From positions 3,844,001 to 3,908,000 of the forward strand of contig NZ_CP084703.1 of NCBI RefSeq assembly GCF_020519665.1: a stretch of 64,000 nt of DNA, written 5' to 3'. The notes beneath the pieces are model-generated. The model saw only the letters and a program-made list of their open reading frames with translations, ran no database searches and had not been told where the DNA came from. A program made the position numbers and the translations under genes. The first letter of the stretch is position 1. Each line of letters starts with the position of its first letter. Shown piece after piece: positions 16,423-25,572 of the stretch. The stretch comes from Bacillus shivajii (lineage in GTDB: Bacteria > Bacillota > Bacilli > Bacillales > Salisediminibacteriaceae).

Positions 16423-16470
16423 GAAATAGCTCACCTTACTTTCCCAGGGCAAAGGTGGCTATTTCTTTTT
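16423..16470 (+). terminator. Antitoxin RNA terminator
   Basis: GAAATAGC-TCACCTT pairs with AAGGTG-GCTATTTC (one bulged base), then TTTTTGTTT. The right arm overlaps the toxin stop codon on the other strand. Confidence 0.8.
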
Positions 16471-16566
16471 GTTTATATAGACGACAATCGTAGTAAATAG
16501 TGTCAGTACTGCTACGAACACAACTCCAAATTGCGCGATTAAACTAAATGCCTCGTATGTCGTCAC
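16459..16566 (-). CDS. Type I toxin, TxpA/BsrG-like (putative holin-like toxin)
   Basis: Membrane peptide of 35 residues starting at GTG behind AAAGGGGGTGAGG. It begins MTTYEAFSLIAQFGVVF, continues as one hydrophobic helix and ends in VYINKKK. The (S/T)-Y/F-E/Q-A-L N-terminus, single membrane span and basic tail are those of TxpA, BsrG and BsrE. Such peptides insert in the membrane and disturb the cell envelope when antitoxin RNA is lacking. The leader can fold CCCTT against AAGGG, covering part of the ribosome binding site, as in related toxins. The promoter carries a LexA box, which is unusual. Too short for normal gene calling, but supported by promoter, start site, terminator and antisense gene. 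Confidence 0.85.
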   Translation of the reverse strand: MTTYEAFSLIAQFGVVFVAVLTLFTTIVVYINKKK

Positions 16567-16629
16567 TCGCCTCACCCCCTTTCAGTAAGGGAGTTCAACC
16601 GCCACATCGCCTTTGCAGTTGCTAAACAA

Positions 16630-16658
16630 ATTATACCGAACATATGTTCGTGTTTCTA
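16630..16658 (-). promoter_or_regulatory. Toxin promoter with palindromic LexA (SOS) box
   Basis: On the minus strand TAGAAA (16653-16658) and TATAAT (16630-16635) are 17 bases apart. The spacer is filled by CGAACATATGTTCG (16637-16650), an exact palindrome fitting the Bacillus LexA/DinR operator GAAC-N4-GTTC with its outer C and G. LexA bound here would occupy the promoter, so DNA damage should release toxin transcription. Sequence match is direct; regulation is inferred. Confidence 0.8.
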
Positions 16659-16706
16659 GTATTAAACGAACGCTTGGCGATAAATGGTAGAAAAGATATA
16701 AAAATA

Positions 16707-16742
16707 AACCTCCTAACTATTCCGTACATAGCTTAGGAGGTT
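16707..16742 (-). terminator. Terminator of inositol operon 1
   Basis: AACCTCCTAA (16707-16716) pairs with TTAGGAGGTT (16733-16742); on the minus strand TTATTTTTATAT follows. It ends the long operon whose last gene is the DUF5054 enzyme, and separates it from the toxin locus. Confidence 0.85.
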
Positions 16743-16780
16743 GACTATTAAACCTTATTTCCATGTTTTTAGAACATTTC

Positions 16781-18889
16781 TTAGACATTTGCTTGAAAGG
16801 AAAGATGAAAACGAAATTTAGCATCTTCTTCATACCACATTGGGAAGTTTGTCCCCCAAATATTATTGTGTAAATTTACATGCATTCCACCTTCTAAAGG
16901 AGCAAAATGGTTATCAAAACGAAGTAGTTTACGTTCCCCTGGGCAAACTAGAGCTGCATCAAGCGTTTCAATTTCAAGTGTTCCATCAGTTCCTTGATAT
17001 GTTACACCTTTATCAACAGCATGCAAGTTACGATTACCATCTTTGACAACATTTAATGGTGAGATATTAGAACCGACCTTATGCAGTTTCCACTGGTTGG
17101 CGTTATCAACGATTGGTGTGAATGAAAACCAGCTTGCTTCAGGTAAACGGTTGGCTTCCTTATTCTCCCAATATAAAGTAACTTCGATATCATCTTTTAC
17201 TTTACTGAAGTTATATTCCACAATCACTCTTTCTGGAGAGCCATTATATTTCACCGGTTCTTTCGGCATCACAAGTCTTACTTGAACCACATCTTCTGCT
17301 TCACCACGTCGTAATTCCAGTGATTCAGCTACTGGTTCGTAAAGACTGTGCTTTGGTTTAGGCTCTGCATATTCAAAGCCTGGTTTACCGAAGTCTGAAT
17401 CTGACCAAGGATGTGTTTGCTTTAAATTGCTCATATACGTTTCAAACCAATGATTATAGTTTTCCTGACCGAAAGTTTCATAAGTAAATAGTCCAAGAGC
17501 ATGTCGTTCATCTGCCCACTGTTTCTCTTTACTGTCATGTAGTGAAACAATAGAACCGTTAAAATCAAAAGCAACGTCGAAAGTACCTAGCTGATATTTC
17601 TTTCTAAAATTCAGATCTTCCGTCGCTTCTAGCTGTTCGGGCCCGCCTTTGATTCCAGCTAGTGCCTCTTCCATCTCAGACCGTTTCTCTTCATCTAAAG
17701 CAGACAATGCTTTATTTAAATAATCTCTTTGTTCCTTCCACGAGCTTTCAAAGACTTCATAACTATAATTCTTTTCTTTTTTTAGGAAAAGCTCTTTTGA
17801 GTTTTCATCCATTTCGTTCATGGCAAAAGCACCTATATAACCATACTTATCAGGAATCATATCCGTATCAAAACTATTGTTTTGTCTCGCTCTAGTAAAA
17901 TCGGATTTTGCATAATTCGTATAGTCAGGCAAGTATTTCTTTAAATCCATTCCCCACGTATGCTCAGCTATTAACGACAACTGATCACTTACTTCTTCAT
18001 ATTCTTCAGTACCTGGAACAAGTTTCCCATCGCGAAGCCATTCAGAACGCTTTCGAATAAACTCCCGATAACCTGCTAGTTTATAAGGATCCGTCCCTGC
18101 CCCGTGAATCCACGTATCGCCAATTTCTTCTTGAACCACTGGGAGTTTATCTTTCACCTTAAGCAATTCCTTTGCGAAAGCATCCATCGTAGAAGCTTTA
18201 ATCGTCGCACCTGGAAACTTTTCTGCTAACTCTTCAAATTGTTCACGAATTTCATCCGGTGATGAAGGCCCGCAATTATCACCTGTGTGCGCAAAAACTA
18301 ATGCATCTTCTAAACCTTCAACCTGAACAACTTCCCCGTAATTATCTGCATAATTGACGATCACTTCTGACCCATCTTCTGCTCTCCAGCGAAATAGTTT
18401 CGGTAATTTCGGAACCTTAGAAGCAGGATTCACTCCGAGGTGTAAATATTTAATGCCGGATTTCACTATATAAGGTACCATCGAAATCGTATGTCCAGGA
18501 ACATCTGTCATCTTTGCAGCAATCGTCGTTTTATCAAACTTTTCGTCCAGCTTTTTCGAAACCGATAACCCATACTCTAGTAAATCTGGATTAAGCAATT
18601 CAGTATGAGTCGTAAATGGCAGTCCATGCCACGCGATATGCCCATTGTTAATCGCTTGAACCATTTTTTCACGATCTTCTTGTGAGGAAACCTTTAAATA
18701 GTGGTTAATGAGCCATGAACCAGTTGTCCACAAAAACCTTTCTCTCCCGCCAGCTTCTTCTAGCTTCTCTGCTAATTCGATTGCTTTTGGAATATATAAA
18801 TTCACGTACTGATCGATAACGTTTTCCGCAAGATCTGTAAATCCTATATCTAAATGAGTTTTAAAAATAACATGAACTGTTCGAATCAT
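16781..18889 (-). CDS. DUF5054 protein, glycoside hydrolase family 38-like
   Basis: Large 702-residue cytoplasmic enzyme of the DUF5054 group. The N-terminus VHVIFKTHLDIGFTDLA carries the His-x-Asp zinc motif seen in GH38 alpha-mannosidases (AHSHxDxGW), and MTDVPGHTISMVPYI near residue 128 fits a second conserved strand; the C-terminal half is beta-rich. No signal peptide is seen. AAAGGAG precedes the ATG. It is the last gene of operon 1, after iolD, so a role in cutting a glycosyl-inositol or similar conjugate is plausible but inferred. Catalytic activity of DUF5054 proteins is not established to my knowledge. Confidence 0.82.
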   Translation of the reverse strand: MIRTVHVIFKTHLDIGFTDLAENVIDQYVNLYIPKAIELAEKLEEAGGRERFLWTTGSWLINHYLKVSSQEDREKMVQAINNGHIAWHGLPFTTHTELLNPDLLEYGLSVSKKLDEKFDKTTIAAKMTDVPGHTISMVPYIVKSGIKYLHLGVNPASKVPKLPKLFRWRAEDGSEVIVNYADNYGEVVQVEGLEDALVFAHTGDNCGPSSPDEIREQFEELAEKFPGATIKASTMDAFAKELLKVKDKLPVVQEEIGDTWIHGAGTDPYKLAGYREFIRKRSEWLRDGKLVPGTEEYEEVSDQLSLIAEHTWGMDLKKYLPDYTNYAKSDFTRARQNNSFDTDMIPDKYGYIGAFAMNEMDENSKELFLKKEKNYSYEVFESSWKEQRDYLNKALSALDEEKRSEMEEALAGIKGGPEQLEATEDLNFRKKYQLGTFDVAFDFNGSIVSLHDSKEKQWADERHALGLFTYETFGQENYNHWFETYMSNLKQTHPWSDSDFGKPGFEYAEPKPKHSLYEPVAESLELRRGEAEDVVQVRLVMPKEPVKYNGSPERVIVEYNFSKVKDDIEVTLYWENKEANRLPEASWFSFTPIVDNANQWKLHKVGSNISPLNVVKDGNRNLHAVDKGVTYQGTDGTLEIETLDAALVCPGERKLLRFDNHFAPLEGGMHVNLHNNIWGTNFPMWYEEDAKFRFHLSFQANV

Positions 18890-19025
18890 CGTCTAAGTTT
18901 CTCCTTTATTTAGAATGTCGTTTGGTGCATGATCCACCCCATCTTATAAGGATTTATATAATGTAACCGTCCTTACATCTTCCGATAAAATGAAACAGTA
19001 TAAATGATCTTTACAATGCCAGTTA

Positions 19026-20960
19026 TTAATAACGACGAGCTTTTTCCAGATTTGCTTCTTTATCCTCATATGCCTTTTGAACAGTAGGTTTCTCAGATAC
19101 TTCCGCAACTCCAACGTGCCACCATGAACCATAACCATTTGTCATCGTTTTAGGCAAAACTTTTACATCTATGAGAGTGGATACCGATTGTTTTTTCGCA
19201 TCTTCTAATGCATCTCTCAGCTCTTCTACTGTCTTTACTTTATAGGTTTTTACACCATAACCGGCAGCACTTTGAGCAAAATCAATCGTCATGATTTCAC
19301 CATCGAGCTTTCCAGTTTCTGAGTTTCGGTACCTGAATTCTGTATTAAAACTTCCCATCCCATTTCCCATCTGTAAATTATTAATACAACCAAAACCAGA
19401 ATTATCTAGTAAAACGACGTTAATTTTTCTTCCTTCTTGTATACTAGTCACTAATTCAGAATGAAGCATTAAATAGCTTCCATCACCAACCATGACATAC
19501 ACTTCTTTATCTTGTTCAGCAAGCTTCACACCAAGTGCACCAGAGATCTCGTAGCCCATACAAGAATAACCATACTCCATGTGATATGTATTCGGCTGTT
19601 TTGAAACCCACATTCTTTGTAAATCACCAGGCAAACTGCCGGCTGCCCCCACAACAATCGAATCATCATCAATTGCTTTGTTTACTTCTCCGATGACTTT
19701 TGTTTGTGTCAACGTAGACTGGAAAGCTTCTTTGTACTGATTTAATGCTTCATCTAGTTGACCTGCCACTTCTGGGGTAAAGTCATCTTCCATATATTCA
19801 ATATCGTATAAGCGAGAAAGTTCCTGTTCCCACTCGTTTTTCACTTTACTAATCGCATCACCATACGCTGCTTGGTAGGAATCCAGAGACAACTCCTCAT
19901 CTAAAGCCTCTAATGTCAGTTTCGCATCAGCAGCAACTTCTACAGCATCTAATTTTCCAGCATGATAATCTGAGACATTGATTGTTAAAAAGTCGACACC
20001 TTCATTTTGAAATAGCTGTTTTGAAGCTGTGGTAAAGTCTGTAAATCGCGTACCAATTCCAATGACTAAGTCTGCCTCTTTAGCAACCTTATTAGCAGCC
20101 AAGTTTCCAGTCACGCCAACACCACCAAGGTTATACGGGTGGTTACTCTCGATCACACTTTTCCCGGCTTGTGTTTCAGCAAATGGAATGTTGAACGTTT
20201 CTGTGAATTTCTTTAAAGTCTTTGCAGCTTCTGAATAGCGAACTCCCCCACCACTTATAATAACTGGCTTTTTCTTTTTCTTAATAAGAGCGGTCGCTTC
20301 TTTAACTGCATCCTTTGAAGGAATACGGCGTTCAAACCGATGCACTCTCTTTTTAAAGAAATATTCCGGGAAGTCCCACGCCTCTCCTTGAACATCTTGT
20401 GGTAAAGAGATTGTGACTGCACCTGTATCAGCTTGGTCTGTCAATACTCTCATCGCATTAATTAAAGCAGACATTAACTGCTCAGGTCGATTTATACGAT
20501 CCCAAAATTTACTGACAGCCTTAAAGGAATCATTGGTAGATACCGTTAAATCATGCGTTTGTTCGATTTGCTGTAAAACCGGATCAGGCTGTCTTGAAGC
20601 AAATACATCCCCAGGTAGTAACAATACAGGAATCTGATTTGCTGTCGCTGTCGCTGCAGCAGTTACCATATTAGCAGATCCTGGGCCAACAGATGACGTA
20701 CAAGCCATGATTTGCTTTCGATGTTTTTGTTTTGCAAAAGCAATTGCCGCATGAGCCATTCCTTGCTCATTTCTTCCTTGATAGACATTTAACTCTCCTG
20801 GGTTCTCTTCTAAAGCCTGACCTAAACCGAGTACATTTCCGTGTCCGAAGATTGTAAATACCCCGTCGATGAATTTATGTTCGACACCATCATATTCAAC
20901 ATACTGCTCATTTAAAAATTTCACTAACGCTTGCGCCGTTGTCATTCGAATTGTCTGCAT
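19026..20960 (-). CDS. iolD: 3D-(3,5/4)-trihydroxycyclohexane-1,2-dione hydrolase, copy 1
   Basis: Thiamine diphosphate enzyme opening the ring of the diketone made by IolE, giving 5-deoxy-glucuronate. The 644-residue length is standard. Seen are the catalytic Glu in [11 protein letters not shown] (Glu at about 65), [13 protein letters not shown], and the cofactor motif VGDGSYLML with the following NSGFGCINN at about residues 490-525. It lies between iolA and the DUF5054 gene in operon 1, with AAGGGG before the ATG. A close paralogue with the same flanking order is at 47900-49825; the two proteins are easily alignable over their whole length. Confidence 0.95.
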   Translation of the reverse strand: MQTIRMTTAQALVKFLNEQYVEYDGVEHKFIDGVFTIFGHGNVLGLGQALEENPGELNVYQGRNEQGMAHAAIAFAKQKHRKQIMACTSSVGPGSANMVTAAATATANQIPVLLLPGDVFASRQPDPVLQQIEQTHDLTVSTNDSFKAVSKFWDRINRPEQLMSALINAMRVLTDQADTGAVTISLPQDVQGEAWDFPEYFFKKRVHRFERRIPSKDAVKEATALIKKKKKPVIISGGGVRYSEAAKTLKKFTETFNIPFAETQAGKSVIESNHPYNLGGVGVTGNLAANKVAKEADLVIGIGTRFTDFTTASKQLFQNEGVDFLTINVSDYHAGKLDAVEVAADAKLTLEALDEELSLDSYQAAYGDAISKVKNEWEQELSRLYDIEYMEDDFTPEVAGQLDEALNQYKEAFQSTLTQTKVIGEVNKAIDDDSIVVGAAGSLPGDLQRMWVSKQPNTYHMEYGYSCMGYEISGALGVKLAEQDKEVYVMVGDGSYLMLHSELVTSIQEGRKINVVLLDNSGFGCINNLQMGNGMGSFNTEFRYRNSETGKLDGEIMTIDFAQSAAGYGVKTYKVKTVEELRDALEDAKKQSVSTLIDVKVLPKTMTNGYGSWWHVGVAEVSEKPTVQKAYEDKEANLEKARRY

Positions 20961-21039
20961 ATCGACAGCCCCTTCTAAATAAAGGATTTTGCAAACATAA
21001 ATTTTTCCTTAAGTTTGCAAGTAGAAATACAATTAGAAA

Positions 21040-21061
21040 GAGACGCTTCAAAAGGCGTCTC
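21040..21061 (-). terminator. Intercistronic hairpin between iolA and iolD, copy 1
   Basis: GAGACGC (21040-21046) pairs with GCGTCTC (21055-21061); on the minus strand CTTTCTAATT follows. It sits in the 118-base gap and could act as a partial terminator or mRNA-stabilising stem. A hairpin also occurs in the matching gap of the second copy (49863-49893), with different sequence. Confidence 0.55.
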
Positions 21062-21078
21062 CCCTATTCATTTATACA

Positions 21079-22539
21079 TTACCAGCGTGCGGTAACCATT
21101 TTCTTTCTTGTAAAAAATTCTACTCCGTCTGTTCCATTGGCATGCAAGTCTCCATAGAATGAATCTTTCCAACCTGAAAATGGGAAAAATGCCATCGGAG
21201 CAGGGACACCAATGTTGACACCTAACATTCCGGAATCAATTTTTTCACGGAACTTACGAACACTGCCTCCATCTTTCGTATAAATGCATGCACCATTTGC
21301 AAAGTTAGATTGATTAGCTGTATCAATGGCTTCATCAATATCCTTCACTCGCACAATGGATAAAACAGGAGCAAAGATTTCGTCTTGCCAAATTTTCATT
21401 TCTTGTGTCACTTCATCAAAAATTGTTGGCCCTACGAAATAACCTTTGTCATTTACAGCCTTATCTTCTCTGCCATCTCGGACAAGACGAGCACCTTCTT
21501 CAACACCTGTTTCAATGTATTTTAATGTACGCTCTTTATGTTCTTTTCGAATGACAGGTCCTAAAAATACACCGTCATCGAGACCATTTCCGATTTCAAT
21601 GCTATTCGCTTTTTCCTCCAGCTTCTCAACTAATTGATCTGCGATGCCTTCTTGAACAGTAACAACAGCGGCTGCCATACAACGCTCACCAGCAGAGCCA
21701 AATGCAGCACTGAAAATTTGTGTTGCTGCTACATCAAGGTCAGCATCATTTAGTACGATAGAATGATTTTTAGCACCGGCTAATGCTTGTACTCGCTTTA
21801 AATTTTCTGTTCCTCGTTTATAGACATATTCAGCAACTGGTTGCGACCCGACAAATGAAATGGCCTTAATTTGTTTATGATCGAGCAGTCCATTAACAAC
21901 GTCATGAGCACCATGAACAATATTTAATACCCCTTTTGGTAAACCTGCCTCAGCAAATAACTCTGCTAACCGTATCGCCAAAAGAGGAGTCCGCTCTGAT
22001 GGCTTAAGCACAAATGCATTTCCGCATGCAATCGCTAATGGGAACATCCAGCAAGGGACCATCATCGGAAAGTTAAATGGTGTAATCCCCCCTACTACTC
22101 CAATTGGATAACGGTACATCCCTGATTCAATACCGGTTGCAATATCTGGAAGTTGTTTTCCCATCATAAGTGTAGGTGCTCCAGCAGCGAATTCTACGCA
22201 CTCAATTCCTCTTTGAACTTCACCATAAGCCTCACTGTAACTTTTACCATTTTCAACTGTTATAAGTTCAGCTAATTCTTCCCAATGCTCTACGAGTAAT
22301 TGCTGATATTTAAACAAGATTCGAGCACGCTTTGGTACAGCCACTTGTGACCACGTTTCAAATGCTTCTTCAGCTGCCTTCACGGCTTGATCTACATCTT
22401 CTTTTGTTGATAAAGGTACCTCAGCGACTACTTCTCCTGTTGCCGGGTTATATACTGGTTCTTTATTTGAAGAAGCAGAATCTACCCACTCTCCATTTAC
22501 ATAGTTTTTTACCGTTTCTTTTTGAATGACTTTACCCAT
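21079..22539 (-). CDS. iolA: Methylmalonate-semialdehyde/malonate-semialdehyde dehydrogenase, copy 1
   Basis: CoA-acylating aldehyde dehydrogenase (MmsA/IolA), last step of inositol breakdown, turning malonate semialdehyde into acetyl-CoA and CO2 with NAD+. The 486 residues include [20 protein letters not shown] (about 150-170), the NAD-site GSQPVAEYV, and the nucleophilic Cys in [19 protein letters not shown] precedes the ATG. It lies between iolC and iolD in operon 1. The second copy is at 49899-51356. Confidence 0.95.
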   Translation of the reverse strand: MGKVIQKETVKNYVNGEWVDSASSNKEPVYNPATGEVVAEVPLSTKEDVDQAVKAAEEAFETWSQVAVPKRARILFKYQQLLVEHWEELAELITVENGKSYSEAYGEVQRGIECVEFAAGAPTLMMGKQLPDIATGIESGMYRYPIGVVGGITPFNFPMMVPCWMFPLAIACGNAFVLKPSERTPLLAIRLAELFAEAGLPKGVLNIVHGAHDVVNGLLDHKQIKAISFVGSQPVAEYVYKRGTENLKRVQALAGAKNHSIVLNDADLDVAATQIFSAAFGSAGERCMAAAVVTVQEGIADQLVEKLEEKANSIEIGNGLDDGVFLGPVIRKEHKERTLKYIETGVEEGARLVRDGREDKAVNDKGYFVGPTIFDEVTQEMKIWQDEIFAPVLSIVRVKDIDEAIDTANQSNFANGACIYTKDGGSVRKFREKIDSGMLGVNIGVPAPMAFFPFSGWKDSFYGDLHANGTDGVEFFTRKKMVTARW

Positions 22540-22596
22540 TTTGCAGCTCCCCTTTTCTTTTGCAAACTGAATGATTCATATGGTCAATAAGTTAGA

Positions 22597-23598
22597 CTAG
22601 TTTATTTCTTCTGCTGTTTCCAAAAACTCTTCAATCTCATCAACTGAAGGCATTGCATCTGAACAGCTATGCTTTGAAATCACTATTGAAGCAGAAGCAC
22701 TGCCTAGTCTCATCGCAGTAGGGACATCATACCTTTTCATCAACCCATACATAAAGGCAGAGGCATATGAATCTCCAGCACCGAAAGTTTTTAATACCTT
22801 TGTTTTAAAGATCCCACCTTGATAGCTTTCCCCTTCTTTTGTATAAGCGATAGAACCTCCTGATCCATGTTTAATTACAACGATTTTCGCATGGTAAGAA
22901 AACCACTTATCTGCTGTCACTTTGTCATCTGATTTTTCATAGTTTAATAGTTTCTCCATCATGTCAAATTCTTCACGAGTTCCAATAATGACATCGCATT
23001 TTTCTGCTGCTAAGTTATAGTAAACAGCCGTCTCGGCTTCAGACTCCCAAGTATAAGGGCGGTAATCAAGATCAAAAAACACAACAACGTCGTGCTTTCT
23101 CGCATATTCTAATGCTAAAAATACCGCTTCTCTTGAAGGGCTTTTTGCTAGAGCTGTTCCTGAAATTAACAACGATTTTGATCGCTTAATATATTCTTCA
23201 GAAACGTCTGAGGTGTCTAAGTTCAAGTCAGCAACATTGTCTCTGTACATTAAAATACTGCAATCTTCCGGGCTTTTAATCTCTGTAAAGGCAAGTCCGG
23301 TTATGGCTCCAGTTGTATCTGTAACCACACTCTCTGTATTAATTTTGTTCTCTTCTAAATAACCTGTAATAAAACGCCCCATTTGATCGTCTGAAACTTT
23401 ACCAACAAAACCCGTTTTAAGCCCAAGACGAGAAGTTCCAATCGCGATATTTGCCGGGGAACCACCAACATATTTCGTAAATGTTCTTGTTTTTTCCATC
23501 GGTCTTAACGTTTCATTCGCATTTAAATCGACACATAACCTCCCAAGACCAATAACATCGAGGGAACGATTTTCTGGAAAAGTAATTCTATTATTCAA
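22597..23598 (-). CDS. iolC: 5-dehydro-2-deoxygluconokinase, copy 1
   Basis: PfkB-family kinase phosphorylating 5-dehydro-2-deoxygluconate (DKG), the product of IolB. 333 residues with the family signatures GGSPANIAIGTSRLGLKTGF near residue 43 and TFGAGDSYASAF (catalytic Asp) near 270. The start is TTG behind AAGGAGGAA. It follows iolB in operon 1. The DKG-phosphate aldolase (iolJ) that should act next is not in this window. Confidence 0.95.
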   Translation of the reverse strand: MNNRITFPENRSLDVIGLGRLCVDLNANETLRPMEKTRTFTKYVGGSPANIAIGTSRLGLKTGFVGKVSDDQMGRFITGYLEENKINTESVVTDTTGAITGLAFTEIKSPEDCSILMYRDNVADLNLDTSDVSEEYIKRSKSLLISGTALAKSPSREAVFLALEYARKHDVVVFFDLDYRPYTWESEAETAVYYNLAAEKCDVIIGTREEFDMMEKLLNYEKSDDKVTADKWFSYHAKIVVIKHGSGGSIAYTKEGESYQGGIFKTKVLKTFGAGDSYASAFMYGLMKRYDVPTAMRLGSASASIVISKHSCSDAMPSVDEIEEFLETAEEIN

Positions 23599-23632
23599 GT
23601 TAACTTCCTCCTTGCCAGCACATAAAGAGCTT

Positions 23633-24448
23633 TTATTTTTTCATCACATTTTCAAAAAGCCATTCATGGTCAGGATCATTACGGAACTTCCATGTACGTA
23701 CAGGCCCGGCCATGACATTTAAGTAGTAAGAATGATACCCTGGAACAGCTGAAACCGGATGATATCCTTCAGGAACCATGACGACATTTCGATGTTCTAC
23801 TGCCATCGTCTCATCCAACGTCCGGTCGTCCTTATAAACACGCTGGAAAACAAAACCACTGTCTGGATTTATTTCGTGATAATACGTTTCTTCTAAGTAA
23901 GATTCCTCATCTAAGTTGTTTTCGTCATGCTTATGAGGGGGATAACTTGAAGTGTTTCCTTCTGGTGTAAATACTTCAACTACTAGTAAACTATCTGCTA
24001 GTTCACCTTCAGGAAGGATGTTGTGAATCGTACGCTCCATCTTTCCATACCCTCGGCCTTCTACTCCTACTTTTGCAGGCGGTATTAAACGAGCTTCGTA
24101 TGTCCCTTTTCCTGGAGCAAGGCATACGGCTAATTCAACATCTGTTAGTGCTTTTACTTCATATTGATCATCATTTGGTACGTAAACAGAATATGGTGGT
24201 ATCCCATCAAAAACACTCATTCTTTCCCCTATATTTGTAAAAGATTGCTCTTTCGTATGTACATTGGCCTTGCCACTTAATAAAACAAGGCAAACTTCTT
24301 TATCAATGGTTTTATTTAGGAGTTCTTCTCCCTCTTTTAATGAATAGACTTCAAAACCAACATAATCCCATTTCGCAGATTCAGGTGTTACCTTTAATAT
24401 ATTTCCGTTTTCTTTCCGGTCATGTGGTTTAATGAGCAAGTTAGCCAT
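23633..24448 (-). CDS. iolB: 5-deoxy-glucuronate isomerase, copy 1
   Basis: Cupin-fold isomerase converting 5-deoxy-glucuronate to 5-dehydro-2-deoxygluconate, 271 residues. Seen are the cupin metal motif SSYPPHKHDENN, the EETYYHEINPDSGF strand with the further ligands, and the end motif GPVRTWKFRNDPDHEWLF (C-terminal signature). GAGGAGG precedes the ATG. It comes 68 bases after the LacI regulator, so regulator and iol genes are probably on one transcript. Confidence 0.95.
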   Translation of the reverse strand: MANLLIKPHDRKENGNILKVTPESAKWDYVGFEVYSLKEGEELLNKTIDKEVCLVLLSGKANVHTKEQSFTNIGERMSVFDGIPPYSVYVPNDDQYEVKALTDVELAVCLAPGKGTYEARLIPPAKVGVEGRGYGKMERTIHNILPEGELADSLLVVEVFTPEGNTSSYPPHKHDENNLDEESYLEETYYHEINPDSGFVFQRVYKDDRTLDETMAVEHRNVVMVPEGYHPVSAVPGYHSYYLNVMAGPVRTWKFRNDPDHEWLFENVMKK

Positions 24449-24516
24449 TTGTTTACCTCCTCAACCTTACAGGGAAGCATTTTTTATTTATAATGAAGCT
24501 CCCATAAGTGAATTAC

Positions 24517-25566
24517 CTATACCTTACTAATACCAGAACCTTTCGCTACATCGCATGAACCGCGAACATCAAATCGTGCGTTAACAATTTTTGATTCAGC
24601 CTTTTCATATTCGCCTACTCCGATTTGTGAAAATAACATCCTTACCGATTCATACCCTAATTGTGTCGCTTGCATATCCACGGTCGACAAAGGTGGATCC
24701 AGCTCATGTGATAGGACTAAATCATCACTTAAAGCTACGATAGAAACATCTTCCGGCACTGTTAAGTCAAGCTCCTTTAAGGCTCTTGTTGCCCCTAATG
24801 CTACTTTGTCTGTATCAGCAATAATCGCTGTAAAACGCTCTTTGTCGTTGTGAAAATTCTCCATGACCTTTTCGTAGCCATAAACACTAGGGTCTTGCTT
24901 TAAGCTTTCTTTAAAAATAACCTTTGATAATTGAGGAGACTTATTTAATTTATGAAAGGCTTGCAAGTACCCCTTTTCCCGTACTTTAGATACTGTCATA
25001 AGTGTAGGGGCGTTTAAGTAAAGGATCTTTTCATGGCCTTTATTCAAGAGATACGTTGTGATTTCTTCAGCAATCTCAACGTTATTGTTATCTACGTATG
25101 GAGCTTTGCCTAAATACTCTTCAGAGGGCTGACCGATAACAACAAAAGGGATATCAAAGTGTGTAAGATATTCCATACGGTTATCATTTGCACGAGGGTC
25201 TAATAAAATGACCCCATCCATCGCATCCCTTGAAATATAAGGAAGTTCCAATTGGTCTTGAGACAACGTATCGATTAATATTCGATAATTTTGCAGAGAG
25301 GCTTCCGTAATTACACCGTTAATTAAATTAGTATGAAATGTACTTAAAGATAGGTTTTTCGAATACGGTATATTTAAAGAAATCGTCATCGTTTTCTTCG
25401 TTACTAAACTGCGGGCGATATGATTTGGTGTATACTTTAATTCTTTTGCTGCTTCAAGTACTCTTTTTTTCACTTTTTCGCTGATCGGTCGCTTCTGACT
25501 AAAAACATTTGAAACCGTTCCTTTTGAAACGTTGGCTCTTTTTGCTACATCATCAATTTTAGCCAT
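24517..25566 (-). CDS. LacI family transcriptional regulator of inositol operon 1
   Basis: DNA-binding repressor of 349 residues. The N-terminal helix-turn-helix reads IDDVAKRANVSKGTVSNVFS with the hinge YTPNHIARSL, followed by a periplasmic-binding-type effector domain. It starts six bases after the PHP hydrolase stop, so the two are coupled. The palindrome TTAAACCGGTTTAA, found twice before the ABC binding protein gene and once before the aldo-keto reductase gene, is the natural candidate for its operator. The effector (an inositol derivative or sugar) is unknown. Confidence 0.92.
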   Translation of the reverse strand: MAKIDDVAKRANVSKGTVSNVFSQKRPISEKVKKRVLEAAKELKYTPNHIARSLVTKKTMTISLNIPYSKNLSLSTFHTNLINGVITEASLQNYRILIDTLSQDQLELPYISRDAMDGVILLDPRANDNRMEYLTHFDIPFVVIGQPSEEYLGKAPYVDNNNVEIAEEITTYLLNKGHEKILYLNAPTLMTVSKVREKGYLQAFHKLNKSPQLSKVIFKESLKQDPSVYGYEKVMENFHNDKERFTAIIADTDKVALGATRALKELDLTVPEDVSIVALSDDLVLSHELDPPLSTVDMQATQLGYESVRMLFSQIGVGEYEKAESKIVNARFDVRGSCDVAKGSGISKV

Positions 25567-25572
25567 GAATCA

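Larger units (their letters stand above)
16324..16470 (+). ncRNA. Predicted antisense antitoxin RNA of the type I system
   Basis: An RNA of about 147 bases is predicted between the promoter at 16288-16317 and a terminator hairpin at 16423-16470. It would be complementary to the whole 3' part of the toxin mRNA, including the toxin terminator (16341-16372) and the last codons of the toxin. This 3'-overlapping arrangement is that of the RatA/TxpA and SR4/BsrG pairs of B. subtilis. The RNA itself is a prediction. Confidence 0.72.
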
